A DNA stretch of 64,000 nucleotides from Rhynochetos jubatus (taxonomy: Eukaryota > Chordata > Aves > Eurypygiformes > Rhynochetidae). Below are positions 13,601-28,600 of the stretch, in pieces. Where the stretch lies: positions 17,014,774 through 17,078,773 of the forward strand of contig CM050664.1 in the NCBI GenBank assembly GCA_027574665.1, in the 5' to 3' direction. A program made the translations under genes and the position numbers. Position 1 is the stretch's first letter. Each line of letters starts with the position of its first letter. Below the pieces are notes generated by a model that was given only the letters and a program-made list of their open reading frames with translations, did no database searches and was not told where the DNA came from.

Positions 13601-16600
13601 ATGCTCTCGTCACCAGTCAGCATCTTGAAGGTGGTGGTTTTGCCTGCTCCGTTGAAGCCGAGAAGGCCAAAGCACTCCCCTTTGCTGACTGCCAAGGAGA
13701 TCCTGTCCACCGCAAGCAGGGACTCCCGGCTGTCGTAGACCTGGTGGAGGCCAACACAAAAGTCATGCCAGTCACCACGCGTGCCCGGCACCCGAGGGCG
13801 TGCCGAACGGTGGCTTTACCAGTCCGTGGGGCCACGGCTTAGCTAGCACAAGGATGCTCAGGAAGGGGAATGCTTTGCTCACCTTGGTGAGCTCCTTGAT
13901 GACCAGAGGGCTGCTGAGAGATGACAGCAGTTCTGGTGGTGACTCCAAAACCTTCTTCCTCTCATCTGCCACGTCCCGGTCCTCTGGCAGCACAGAGACC
14001 CTGTTCAGCAGTGCCACCTAAACACGGGGGAGAAAGAAGACTTTGCCACCTGGCTGCTGTGGGACAAATGGGTCCCTCCAGTGTCCCCAACCTAGGCAGG
14101 CTCCATCCCTTCCATCAGCCACCTCTGTGGACACCTCACTCCCTTTGCCAACCCGTACACTCAACAGGATCTGCCCCTCCAAGTGACCATTTCCAGGGAT
14201 GCTCCCTGGGAAGATGATTACGGTGAAGAGGACCAATCTCCAGCTCGCAGGGACTCCTGGGCTTGGTTTGGAGGGGACCTTAATTCTCCCTCCCACATGC
14301 GTCAGCTCACCCATTTCCGTCGCCTGCAGATGCCACAGACCAAAGTTCTCAGTCTCCAGAGAAGGTTTGTCTCAATGAGGAAAAGGAGGAAGAGGAAGGA
14401 GAAACCCTGGATGCTCAAGGAGCTCAGGTATCGTCCGATGCCAGGTGTCTCCCAGGAAAAGTAGTTCATCTGATAACTGATATCTAAGCAGGGACGGAAC
14501 AAAATGAGACTTGGATCAATTCACACTCTGGAGAGGGACAGATAAGCTCCAGAGAAAGCTGTGAGCCCAAAGCTTTGCCAAGCTCATCTCCATCCCTGCC
14601 CACACTGGGCTCCCTGCCCACAGCTCTATCCAACACTCATCTCCATCCCTGCCCACACTGGGCTGCCTGCCCACAGCTTTATCCAACACTTCCCACAAGA
14701 GGATTCAGGGCTAGAGAGGATCTGGCAGAAGATGCATGCAGCAGAGATCAAGTCGCTCTTGGGACTGGGATTTCTTTACTTGTCTATGAAACTTTCCCTG
14801 GCCCACGTTTTCCTCCAAATCGTTAGTAAGGAGAAGATGTCAAACACTGCCCAGTTTTTTCTCTGAAACAGTACCTGCAGCTACTGCCCAGGTTGGGTTA
14901 GAGGCCCCACGATGCTGCCCAGCTCCACCCCACAGAGAAACCCCCACGTGGCTGCGGAGGGACGGCCTGGACAAGCAGGTAAGACTCACTGAATGCCTTG
15001 CAGATGAAGATGGCTTCAACAGAGGAGGTGCAAAACTGAATGAACTCGTAGTTCTGGTAGAAGTCACTGATGCACTGGCCCAAGCAGTAATTGGGTAAGA
15101 CGAGAAAGACTTTATCCAGGGTTTTGGAGAGGTCCACCAAGCCCAGCTCTGGAAGAGAAGCACAGCAGGATCAACAGATTGGAGTTATCTGGTTTTAGAG
15201 AAAGACGCCGATACCTTCAAATTTGGAAGGAAACCCAACACATTTTGTCTCATTTAATGGGTGAGAATGGACCCTCAGTGCGTTTTCTTCGCTAGCGTAG
15301 GGACAGCCCTGGTGTGAGAGTCACCTTGGGGGCTGGATCTTCTCAGTGACAGCAGGGTGCAGTGCAAGGCAAGCGCGGAGGGCAGCGAACCCACCTGGGA
15401 TGCTCATGATGGTGACCGCGAGGAAGGTGGCCGTGCCCGAGAGGATGTTGAAGATGGTGAGACGGGTGTAGGCTGTGGCCGCCACCGAGAAAAAGAAGCT
15501 GAGGAGGTACATGAGGGGGATGATGGCCCATCCATAAAGGAGGAAGATCAGCATCACATCAACGAGGTGGCTGTCTTGGGTGAAGGCTTGCACATCAAAG
15601 GCTTGGAATATCACCTGGAGCACAGCAATGCGAGAAGAACACACGTTTATCTTGACCGCTAGTGATGCCACCTTGCCTCAACGGCCCAGGCAGCGAGGTA
15701 ACAGCAGCACCACACTGACCAAGATAACCCCTCACAGATGGTTCCTACCAGCAGCCCGTGATTGTTCCCAAGGGAAGCCCTCTTTCTGCAGACTGGGATG
15801 CAGAAGGGCAGATCTGGGGAATTCCTCTCCACGCTCCCATTTGAGATTTCCCAGTGCCCACATCCATGTGTTAAAGTGCCAGAGGCTACAGCCAACCAAC
15901 CCAGCTGGTTGGCCATGGTCCAGCTCCCAGAAGGACCAAGGGGCAGTTTCTTAATAGGCAGGACCAGTAACTGAGACAGTGGCAGAGCCAGGTGACCTCA
16001 TCCTTTTCCCTGCACCCACACACATCCCAGCCCTCCCGGAGCTCGCACTCAAGGGGAGGACAGGAGGGTGTCAGGAGTGACTCACCAGCATCAGAGCACA
16101 AGGGATGAGGAAGTTGATGATGTCCCAGAGCAGGGCAGAAAGCCAGAAGTTGACCACGTAGACACCGCTGACAAACTGGACATGCTTGGCTTTGATGGCC
16201 CGCTCGCTGACCAGCAGCAGAGCGAAGGTGCTGGCGAGCGAGGCCATGCCGTACAGCAAGTTGATGGCAATGGCGAACCCAGTCTGGCCTCTGCGAGGAG
16301 AGCAGTGGGACAGGTTAGGACAGGGACAGCTCGACAGACCACCACTGAGGCTACGCGGGCACAGCATACTCACGCTGTGCTCACTGTGGAGGCTACGCTC
16401 ACCCAGCATGCAGGAGGAACACCCCACAATAGAAGCGCACCTCAGTAAGGTGAGCATCCCACGCACAGCCCTCCTAGCACACCACAAACCTCCACCCTGC
16501 CTTTGACTGGTCCCACACATTTCCCCTCTGGTACAGGGGAAGTCCAGAGGCCCTGGATTGGGTGATGTGTGTGGTCATACAGCCCCCTCTGCCCTGAGCA

Positions 16601-19600
16601 CCCGGGGAAAACAACCCTAACCAGGATCCAGAGGGGAATACCCAACCACCGAGCTACGTGCGTGGGGTGGCGTGGCTGCCAGGCTCAGGCAGGTAAGTCA
16701 TCTACACAGCTTTGCTCTCCTGACCTTCTGAGTACAACCACAGCTACGTTTGGGGCTGAGAAGCTCCAGCCTGGCTCCTCCACTGACACCAGTCCAACCA
16801 AGCCAATCTGTACCCATGGAAGTCAGCCCCAGCAGGAAAGCAAGTGCCATGCCACCACGTACTCCATGAGCTGGTCTTTGGCCTTCTCGGTGATGTTGCG
16901 GGGCTGAGGATAGTTGGTGACTGTGATGGAGGCGTTGGGGCCTGCCAGTACCCTGAAGACAGCGTTGTCGGCCAGCATGAGGGCTGTGGCGGGGGAGTGA
17001 TATGCCTGGTTGTTGAAAAGTGCGGTGACCACTGTGCGGTTCGTGGCTCCTTCGAAGGAGGCAGCTGCAATGTAGTGCTCGTTGAAGGCTCCCCCTTCCT
17101 CGGAGGCTCTTGAGATGAGGTACTCCTCCAGGCCACCTGCCAAATGCCACAGCTGTTACAAGCAGGATCCATCACATGAGAGCTAACCAGGGCCAAGTGG
17201 AAAAGATCCCAAGCAGCCCCAGTCCTGGTAGCCCACCCTAGTCCTGATGATGGCCACAAACGCAGGGTTATGGAGAACACAGCTCTGCTCGGGTAAGGGG
17301 GAGTCTCGCCAACTGTGGGACTCTCCAGTGCAGGAGAGGATACGCAGGGTTATGTCAGATGGGACCTGAGCCACCCACACCAAGGGCCCCAGCAGGAGAA
17401 GCCTGTGGCTCCTGCACACCCCACCGGGCATCACCGGCGCCACGGGTGCTCCCAGAACCCTCACCCAGCACCTCCAGCGGTGACTGACGCTGGGCATCCA
17501 GCAGCTCCACGTACTGCTCCGCCAACCTCTGCGACAGACCCGAGGCGGCCGAGATGGAGAAAGGCACGATGGTCTGGCCATAGGGCTCCAGCGTCAGCCT
17601 CAGCAGGGAGGAGTCCCTGGGCCCCGGGAAGGTCTTGGCCACGATGAGGGCAAAAGCAGTGAAGATCAGAGGCACGAGGAACTGCGCTGCCACCATCTTC
17701 CAGTTGCGCCAGCTGTACATGGCTCGCTTCATGAACATGGCATAGAACTGCTGGCAGCACAGGTAGAACTGCAAGGGGAGAAGTCGGATTAACTCCAGTC
17801 CTGCCAGCTGCGGGCAGCCCCATCGGCCACATCACCCCATGCAGCTGATGGGGAGGACAACCCCCAGACCACCTCCCTGTCCTGCATGTAGCCCGCAGCA
17901 CTGCTCTCCAGCCAAGCCTGTAAAGGGATTAGCAGGGCCGCCCATCAAACACCCCAGCTTCCTGATGGGACGCAGCCACTTTGGGATCTCAGGTGTTAAA
18001 AGCGGCTTCAGCCATGACCTTTACCTTCCTCCACCTCTCAGCATCTGAGGTTCACAAAGAGGATTACTGCAACACGGCTGCCTGCCAAAGCGACCGGGCT
18101 GAGACGCCTGGGAGCTCCCGGCCCCTGCAAAGCAGCACCTTCTTTGCTTTTTAAACCTATAAACATCTTTCTGCCCTTCTGCCTTTGAGACACGTCCTTG
18201 AGAAGCACAGGGAAATTTATCACAGGCGCAGAGGCAGCAGGCCATGAAGGGCTGCCAGGAACCTGAAACACAAGCCTGGCGAAGGAAGGAAGATGGCTTT
18301 TCTCATCTCCCTGCTGGAAATCCCAAGTGATGTAGCAACGGCAAGTGAAAACCACTCTAGATCACCTGGGACACCTTCAAGAGCATCTCTGTAGGCCTCA
18401 AGATTAACATGAAGAGGATGGCAGTGACCAACCCCAACAGCCCTAAAAATAATTTGCCCTACAGATGCAGATTCCAACTTGATCTTCCAAACCACACGCA
18501 ACAAGACCAGCTGTGGGGGAGGCTCCATGTGGTATCCCTGCCCCAAACCCCATCTTCACATGCCCTCTTCCCTGTGCCCACTGCACCGACACCCCCAGCA
18601 CTCACCCCCGTGTTGAGCTTGATGCTGGAGCAGTCTTCCGTAATGAGCGCCCCGCTGTCGTCCGTCATATCTGTCATGCCGCTCAGGCTGCTGGAGTCAT
18701 CCATGGCCCAATCGTTGGAGCGTCTCTCGTGCTGGTACTGCAGAGCAGGCAGCTGGATGGCCTGGATATCCATGCTGGAGTCCACAAGCTTCCCAACCCT
18801 GTGCCAGGAGGGAAAGGGTGATGAAATACAGACCCAGACAGGAGTAAGCTGCTCTGAGCTGGGGAAGCCAAACCCAAGAGACAAAACCCAACACGTGCCC
18901 TGGAGAGCTGTGTAGGACATCAGTGTCTCTGAAGCACCTGGGGACTGGGCATCACCAGATGCCACCCCCCAGCCGCCCTCCTGCCTACCTCAGGAAGACC
19001 TCCTCCATGGTGGTGACCGAGGCACCATAGCTGGCGATGCCCAGCTCCTCCCGCTTCTGCTCCAGCTCTGTGAACAGGGCCTCAAACCTACAAGGAGAAG
19101 CCAGGCATTAGACGCTGACACTCATGGGAGGGAGCCCTCAGGTTAAGACCCCCTGGGCATCACTCCTGCAGTTGGTTTGAGTCCTGCAGCCAGCTCTGGG
19201 GCTGCCTGCAGCACTATACACTCCACTCTCCCCAAGAACAGCTTTTGGGCTCCATCTCCTGCTTTTTCTTGCCACAGACAGCCTCAGCTCTTCATATATT
19301 TGATTTCAGAGCCACAACAGCCTGCCTTGTTTGTGCCACCCTCTCCCATTTGTGCCACGGGCTCTTGTTGACTCATGCACCTTTCCCAGAAGATGGAGAG
19401 AGCAGCTCCCCTTCCCAGCAAGCCGACAACGAGAGTGTGTGCCCCAGTGTGTGCAAACAAGGGGACCCAGGTGGGGAGGGAAAGCGGGGGATGATGCCCT
19501 TACCTGTGTGTGCTCTCCTTGGGCAGGATGAAGGACAGCTCTGCGCCGGCATTGCTCTCCACGGTGGCGTTGGGCACATACTGACAGATGAGGCGGGAGA

Positions 19601-22600
19601 TCTCCCCCAGGTTACAGTAGGGCTCCTTCACCATCACCATGTGATATCCTGCCCCTGGGCAGAGCCACAAGAGAAGGGAGAGAAGGGTGAATTGCAGCCC
19701 AGCCTGGCCAGGGTGCTGGAGCAGAGAGGGATGCTCTGCACCGCAGAGCACTGATGGCTTTGCCTGGGCTATGGATACGACGCAGAAGCAAGAGTGGGGA
19801 TGGCCCTCAGAAGAGGCAGAACAGCACAACAGGGAGCAAGCAGCCATCAGACAAGGGGCAATGGGTCCCTCTCCCTGCCCTAAATTCCCCTCCTGCTCCT
19901 CCCTGCCAGGAGAAGACAAGCACTCGAGCACAGCCTGCCTGCTCCTCTCACCATATTTACGCTTGAGGAAGAGCGAGGAGCCACAGCACTGCAGTTCGCC
20001 CTTGGCCATGATGGCTATGCGGTCGCCCAGCAGGTCAGCCTCATCCATGAAGTGGGTGGTCAGCAGGATGGTGCGGTTGCTCCTCTGCTGCTGCAGGAGA
20101 TCCCACGTGGCCCTGCGAGAGGCTGGGTCCATCCCCGACGTCGGCTCGTCCAGCATCACCACCTGCCCACGAGAGATGGGTGCTGGTCAGAAAAGGGCTG
20201 GGAGAGGCACAGCAGCGCAGGAGGGGGCAACCGCGGGGCCCAGAAGGAGCCTTGGCCTCACAATGCACATGAGATGATCTTGCCTGGGGGAGCAGCTACC
20301 AGGCAGCAGAACTGTGCTGCAGCCTCAGGGCGCTGTCCTCAGCGCTGTCCCCCTTTGTGGGGTGCTCCTGCCCCCTCCTCACTGTCCCTGCATCTCCCTC
20401 TGGCTCACCACGGGTGAGGAATAACCTCAGAGAGTCACTGCGTTGGCCCCAGCGAGAAAGGTTTGAGGTGAACCCCATCAGAGACGCTTGCCTTGGAGTC
20501 CCCGATGAGGGCGATGCCAATGGAGAGCTTGCGCTTCATGCCGCCGGAGAGCGCCTTGGTCAGAGAACGGCGCTTGTCCTCCAGGTTGAGGATCCTCAGG
20601 ATGTGGTTGATCTCCTCGGGGCACTTGGAGGGTGGGTACCCCTTCAGCTGCCAGACAGGGGAAGGGAGGGGTAAGCCTGCCTGCGGGGCTAAGGGAATCT
20701 GGCAAAGACCCCACCACATCAGTCACTGGCTGCTAAATCCCCACCACATTCCCTCCTCCACACCCAGGCAGGAAAGTCGGGAAACACAGAGAGGGGCTCC
20801 TGCCCTGCTCTGAAGGAGCTGGCACAGCCAGTGTGGGTGCTCCTGCAGGCAGATGGGGTGGGAAGAGGAGCCTAGGGCTGTTCTCCTTACAATAGAATCC
20901 TAGAATGGTCTGGGTGTGAAGGGACCTTTGAATGCCACCTGGTCCAACCCCCCTGCCATGGTCAGGGACGTGTTCAACTGGATCAGGTTGCTCAGAGCCC
21001 CGTCCAACCTGACCGTGAATGTTTCCAGGGATGGGGCATCGACCACCTCTCTGGGCAAACTGTGCCAGCATCTCACCACCCTCAGTGTAAACAGTTTCTT
21101 CTTTATATCTAGTCTGAATCTCCCCTCTTTCAGTTTAAAACCATTACCCCTTGTCCTGTCGCTACAGGCCCTGCTAAAGTCTGTCCCCATCTTTCTTATA
21201 AGCCCCTTGAAGTACTGGAAGGCCTCAATAAGGTCTCTCAGGAGCCTTGCCTTCTCCTGGCTGAACAAGGCCAACTGTCTCAGCCTGCCCCCATTGCAGA
21301 GGAGTTCCAGCCCTCTGAGCATCTTTGTGGCCTCCTCTGGACCTTCTTGACATATCTCACCACACTTTCCCAGCTTCAGGAAGGGTGGCTGCAGGTTGCC
21401 CCCCCAGGGCTGGCTCCTGGGGCCCCCAGCAACGCTCCCCACAAGCGCCATGCTCACCCCTGCGTAGAAGTGGAGGTGCTCTTCCACTGTCATGTTGTCA
21501 AAGAGGACGTCGTGCTGGGGACACAGGCCCAGGCTGCGGCGGATTAGGACCATGTCCTGGGAGATCTCGTAGCCGTTGATGTATGCCTGCCCGCCCGTTG
21601 GAGAGTGCAGACCTGGGAGGAGCAGGACACAGCGGCCTCAGCTCAGGGGATAACCCCGGGAGGCCAAGAGCCGGCGAAAGGCAGGGATCCTGCCGAGCAT
21701 CCCCCCACAAGCAGCTTTCTGCCAAAAGTCGGAGCAAGCCAGTCCTTGCTCCAGCTGGGGCACAGCAGCTTTCTCCTCCCACCCACAGGGTGGTCTACAT
21801 GGCATCCATAGGCGGGAGGAGGACCTGGCGGTGCTGCCAGAGCAGGCAGGCAGGGAGTGAAGCAGGCAGGCAAGCCTGGCTCTCAGCCTGGCAGGGGTCC
21901 CGATAAGGCCAGGGCAAAGCTCCAGGGAAGGTCCCATGAGCGCCCTGGGCTGGCAGGAGCAGCAGAGCAACAGGGAACAGGGAAGAAAGGACCATCGAAG
22001 GTCACTATGTCCACCATGCCAAAATAGGCTGCCCGGAGCGCAGCACCTCAGGAATGATGATGGCCCATGTCCTCTCTGCCTTGTCATGACAAAGCCTGCA
22101 GAGACACATCCTACAGCGAGTCCCTTCTCTTCTCCGGGCTCTCCAGCACAAAGACTGGCTGTTATGTCCCCCACTGGCTGATCCCATTGTTGTGGAGGGC
22201 TGAGCAGGGACCCCCACACTCCCTCCATGTCCCTAGGCAGCAACATGCCTCTGACCACCCCCACATCCCTGGCTAACAGCTCAGTGAACTGCAGGAGCTC
22301 CAGGGAGGAGCAGAAACCCCTCCCCAACCTCAGCAATGAGGTACAGCTCCCCTTTGCAAGTCAAACCATGAGCCCTTCCTTGCCCCATGCCCGCCCCACA
22401 GCAGGATGTGGCTCCTACCTGTGAGCATGGACAGAGTGGTGGTCTTCCCAGCACCGTTGTGTCCCAACAGCACAGTGATCTGCCCTTCGTACATGTTCAC
22501 TGTTAAGTCTTTGACTGCCTCTTTCATCTTGTTTCCCACTTTGAAGACCTGCGGAGATCACATTAACGAGCTGATGCTGCACTCGAGGCAAGCGCTCTCA

Positions 22601-25600
22601 GGTCTGACCCGCTCGTTCCACCCGGCAGACAAACCCCGTGAGGCTCACGTGGTGTTGGCATTAGACAACAGGTCTAATTCAGGTTAAATTCGGATGTCAA
22701 TAGGTTAAATACCGATGTCAGTGCACATCAAGTACCTAACGCTTTAGCCCACAACAAAAAGCAGCCAGCTCTGAGGAAGAGCCTTACCTGCCGTACAGCG
22801 GCCATGCAACACAGCCCTACGCAGAGGGCAGCGAAATGATAAGGAAGCTGCCTGCAGGCAGCAGTTTATACGAAAACAACATTACAATGCGCGTTTGTGA
22901 TGTGCTGGGCAGTCGGGTACCTTGGAAAGGTGCTTTATTTTGATTCCTGACACGAGGTCAGCAGGTTCCTCCTCAATGTACTGGCTCTTCAGAGCTTTCT
23001 CAGGGTCCTCCTCCTCCTCCTTCTCTTTTCCCACGACAGTCCTGGGGCGCCCGCACCAGTACGAGGGCTGACGGAAGAAGGTAGAAACTCAGGCACAGGC
23101 AGAGACCGTCTCTTCTCCCCAGCCTGGGCCACCCTCCTCCCATGCAGATGCCTCCCAGGGACCTCCAAGACCACCCTCCTTGGCCTGGGAATTGCCAACC
23201 AGCACATCTTCAGCAGGAAGGCCAGAGGATGGAAGTGCTCCTCCTGCCCTCCACTGGTTCTCCCTTGCAGCAGGGTTGCCTGTGATTACACAGGCAGCTT
23301 TTCCCCATGGGAAAGATCAGGACTTTGATGAGAAGTAAAATTGTTCAGGCAGAAGCACCCTGCCCAGAGGAGCCCACGCAATGGGTGATCACCCTCTCCA
23401 AAAACCTTGATATACACTAAATACAAAAACCTCAGGGTCCAGCTGCTGCAATTACAGCCTTTTTTTTTCTTTCCTGTCTCTCTAGGAAAGACAATAAATG
23501 TTTAGGACCTTAAATCCCTGTGGAAATAACAATTCAACAACTCTTTCATGCAAAATCAGCATCCTGCTGCGGCTTTTGGCAAAGGCTGTACCTGCGCTAC
23601 CCTGGTCCAACTGCAAGAGGGAGTGTGATGCTGGAGCAAAACCATGCTGGGACAAGGAAATTAAGACAGGAGGAGGAAAAACCTCACGATTAAATAACAA
23701 GGGATACATTCACAGGATCAAAATGGATTGTGTCACTGTGGCTTAAGGAATTCTCAGCAGCCAGCTGAGCCGCAGCACCCGCCGCAGCTACAACCGCTGA
23801 TGATGATGCCAAGCATTTGACTTGGCAGAGCGAGGGCAGCTCAGCTGACGAGGTGACAGTCGTCACTCGTCCCCTGGCACTAGCACGTGGGGGCTGGCAG
23901 CGGGATGAAGATCATCCCCATCCACCCGGATGGCAACACTCGGCGAGTTTCGAATGACTGGATCTGGTTGCTCGCAGCAGGGGCTTCTCTCCAATGTCCT
24001 CCTTGGGCATGGAGACACTTAACAACAGCCTGCATGCCAGGGAGTGTCAGGACAAAGATTTACAGCCACAAAGACCTTCATACTCCTTAAAAAACCACAG
24101 CTGCATCAGCCTTTACTGAGGACATGCTGCAGACCCCCTCTGGAGGCCAGATGGCGCCACCCTTGTACGTTAGTCCAGCCCACCGCACAGCCCAGAAGCA
24201 GGGACCATCCCCGAGCGATGCCCGTCAAGCCCCTTGGAAGGGGCGCGTAAGCAGTGCTCACCGTCAGGAAGAAGTACCACGGCTGAGGCACGCCGTACTC
24301 CCCTGGGAAGACGGCCTCCACGTACCAGGCCACCACGCCGTAGAGCACCGAGTCCAGGAGCAGCATCCCCAACACTTGGGCTAAGGTAAAGTTGTCGTCC
24401 ACGCTGACGGGCTTCATGAGGTCCCTCCACTGAATGCCAGTCCCTGCAACACACACAGCGCACTGCCCACCTCTGCCGAGAGCCCTCCCATGTCCCCCAG
24501 AAGGACAAACTGCCCCCTGAGACTGACAGATAACATCCCCTGTCCTAATTCACTGCTTGGTAACAAGAAGCACATCCACAGCTCTACAATCCCTTCTACG
24601 GGTGGAGGGAAAGACGCAGCAGAAAGCGGGCTGGCACCTCGAGGCTCCCCACCCCGTCACATTCTCTGCAGCTGCCCAGGGAAGAAACAATCCCTTCTCC
24701 CAGCCACTGCCCCTTTGTCACCGCAGCCACCTTTTACCGCCATCACTTTGCAAAAGCCTGGCCTCTGCTGGAACCAACAGCAAATTCTCATTAACACAGA
24801 AATGAAAAATATATACTGGGATGGAGGAATTGCAACGGATTCCCATTCGTTTGGTAATTAAAGTGATGGTGGTGTTTTGCACAGCCCAGACTGCCAGGGG
24901 CGTGGGCTGGGAGGGGCAGAGCCCTTGTGCTGATAAGACCTGTCGGAGCAATCACCAATTAGCCCTCCTGCTCTTGTCAGGAGCAGGAAAATGCTTCTCC
25001 CTGACTTCTTTCCACCCTTCACACCACATGCAAGCCAGTCCCAACCCGCCACTCCTCTGCCGAGGGACGGGAGGCACTCACTCACCTTTTCCTTCGAACA
25101 TGCCTATAAGCTGTGCCCCCATGGCCATGGCCACGTTCGAGATGAGGCAGGACGCCAGCTTCTGGCTGTGGGACATGAGGTCGTAGCGGGGCGAGATGAA
25201 GAAGTACGGGATGTAGGAGAAGAAGTAGAGGAAGCCGCCAGCAGCAGCCGCAACGTTTGCTGCAGAGAAAAGCGGGAGGGAAAACATCAATAACGGGGTG
25301 ATGCCACCGAATGTTTCCCAGCAGCTCTCCATCCATGGAGATCCAGGACTTCTGCACAAAGCGTGGTTACAGGGGGGCAGGACAAGGATGTGCCCATGCC
25401 CCATGGAGAGGCAGGGGCAGCACCAGACCTCCACCCCGTGGTGGGCAGCTGCAGAAGCACCCTGCCCATGCCAGTGCAGAGCACCCTGGGGCCAAGACAG
25501 CCGGATGATGCCCCAGCACATAAGCTTGTTCCGTTTGGGAAGCAACAGTATACACATCCTCTCCCACATCCCTTCCCACGCAGCCAAATAAGGGAAGAAA

Positions 25601-28600
25601 GGTCCCCCCTCAGCATGTCGAAGCAAGTTATCCCACATGGAGCCCTGTGCAAGCCCACGTAACTCTGGAGCTGGCCCTGCTTTGAGCAGGGTGGACTGAT
25701 GACCTCCAGAGCTGCCTCCCAACCAGACTTAACCAAATTTTACAGCAGGATGCACATAACAACCCCTGCGTGTGAGGTTCACCCACCCAGCCCAGAGGGT
25801 CAGCAATGCAAGGATGCAGCTGGGGAGGGACTCACCTCTCGAGAAGAAGGTGCTCACCATGAAGTTGAAGGAGATAGAGGAGATGGAGAAGATGGCGAGG
25901 AAGGCGAACACCAGCGTGGGGTCGCTGTTGGTGAGCACCGCTCCCTGCTCACTCACCTACCGAGAAAATCTGGTTATGCCCAGGGCTGGTGAAGCCAGCC
26001 ATGACCACAGGCACGTGTGGGCAGCCGAGACCTGATGCTTTCCACAGGTTAAAGACAAACTGAGAGGTGGGTGAGAACAACAGGGCCCTCCTAGACCTCT
26101 CCAGAGGGAAGAAATAGGGCTGCTCCTGTGTGACGCAGGGTCCAGGAGGCAGGGGACACCCTGCTCAGCAGCCAGGCAGCCACCTCCTGCTTCTCGTGGT
26201 GTGGGTACAAGCAGAGAGGAGAGCTTGAGTCCCTCCAAGGGCATGTAGGGCTGCAGGAGTGGGGTGGTCCTGCTCTGCATGGGACTGCCTGGGCCTCCCT
26301 GCTTCCCAGGGGGCTCTCACCTCTCAGCCCTCTCCTGGGGAGGTCAACCCTTCTGTGAAAGGCAGCTGTGGGGGGCAGCTCTGCCCACCCAGCTCTGGAA
26401 CAGGCCACTTCCAGCCTCTAGTACACAGGTGTAAGAGTCCTAAGATACCAAGCTGGTCCAGCCCACGGCAGATGAGCCTGTCATCCCTGTGCCCTGCCAG
26501 CACAGAGCTTCTGGCCTGCGGAATGGGGGCCTGGGGAAAACCACTCACCTTGACACAGAAGAGCACGGTGACGAAGAACACGGACACCAGAAGGAAGAGG
26601 AAGAACATGAGGAACCAGGCGCTCCAGTGCAACCAGTTGCTGAGGCCCATCATGTGCATGTACTCCTGCGGGGAGGTTACACCGTCACCCAGGGCTGCAC
26701 CCATGGTGGCTTTGTCCTGCAGCTCTAGTGAGGGAGGTGGCAGCCCCAGGTGCCACCAAAGTGGGCCTATGCAGCCTTCAGCATCGCGTGGTGTCCCCTG
26801 TCTCCCCGGAGATGGGCTGCCACCGCCCCAGGACAGTATCTCCCCAGAGAGCTGAGCTGAACCCAAAATGATGCTGGCGGGGCCACCATGGCCACCCAGC
26901 AGTGGGGCAGAGGGCAGGACAGCCAATGCCCAGGGGAAGCCGAGCCCTGCACACTCAGCCCTGCTATCGCAACCACATCGGCCGAGTTCTACCCGTCCCC
27001 ATGACACACCCCAGACACACAGGTTTTTGCATTCAAAAGACAAAAATCTGGCCTCCTACAGGCTGAACTCTTGATTCTACAAAACTCTGGAACACACAAG
27101 TGTTGCCCTCTCTCCGAGCCACCCTCCAGCCCAAGAGACACAGCAGCCCTTCAGCCCTGGCTGCACGCAAGGAGAGCAGGATGGCAGGATTAGCGACATT
27201 CCTCCCGGGGGTTTGCTAATCCGCTGCCATCCCCACCTCCTGCTCATTGGCTCCAAACCCAACAGGGATTTTGTTCCTTCTTTCAAGGCAGCATCCGTTG
27301 GGAGCCGCCGCAAAGGGAGGGGAGCACCCAGATGTCCCACCGCTTGCCTCACCTTCAGCTTCTTCTCCTTCTCGTGCACGACGGCGCGGACGATGTTGAG
27401 CGAGGTGTAGGTGAAGCTGAGCATGAGCAGCAGGGGCAGCTGGTTCTGGATGGCGAGGAGGAAGAGGTCGTTGACGTACGCCGGGTAGGGGAAGCGCTGC
27501 ACCACCACCGTGATGCTCTCCAGCAGGCTGGCGGAGCTGGCGTTGGCGTGGTACTGCATGATGGCTCTGTCCACCGCGTGCTGCACCGCCAGGAAACCTT
27601 CTCGGATATAGCCTGCACGGCAGAAACGACACGGCGGGATAAGGACGGGACTGGGGTCTGGAGGGAGGTGTCGGCTGAAGGGGAGAAACAGCCTTTACAG
27701 GAGGGATTGCTTGGGAAGAAGAACAGAGCTTGCAGGAAAAGCCAAATGAACATCGCTGTCGACACTCCTGCAGACACAGAGGGGCTCGGGAAGGATTTAA
27801 ATCACAGCAATTTAAAGCAGCTGGCAGGGAAACTCAAGTTAAACCATGGTCGTGGCTTTATTTCTGTAAGGGGGGAGATTCTCCATCACCATTAATCACC
27901 ACCAATGTCGCTGAGCTTGTACTGGTCCCTTTTTTATGTAAACCAGGAGAATACAGGACACTAGGCAGGTTTTGGTGAGGAAGAATATATCCTGTTACTC
28001 ACACATTGGGCTTAAATTTTTGTGCATTAGGAAAAAGTGAAATATTTTACATCTTTATTTTTATGTGGGATTTCTGCCACGTTACTTGAATGGAAACTCA
28101 AATTCTGCTTACGAAGCCCCACATGAGCATTTTGAAAGTTATTTGCTATAAATGATCTAGGACAGAGAAGGAAAAAGTAAGAATACGATGTCATGAACGA
28201 TGTTTTCTATTAACTAATTTATTAAACAAGCGCTGTAGCGAGGGAACTGGCCTGGGCTCCTGGTCACCCCGTCCTGCAGAACACGTGAACCAGCCGATAT
28301 CATCCTCTCGGGCTCAGGTTTATTTACACCACGTGAGCAAAACCTGTTCGCCCACTTTCTCAGCCTCTCAATCTTTTCCTTGACATCGCTTCTCAACGAT
28401 GGAAGGAGAAACCCAACCAAGAAAAATATCCCTGCTGCAGGGAAACCAAGTCCCCAGGCAGCGCCAGCTCCAGCAATGTCCCTGCCGCCTCCTGCTCGGT
28501 CAGTGGTTTGGCTTGCTTTAAAAACCAACGCTCAAACCACAGAATTGCTCTATTTGCTTTTAAAGTATTTAAGCAGCATGATAAACACTAAGCGGTTTGG

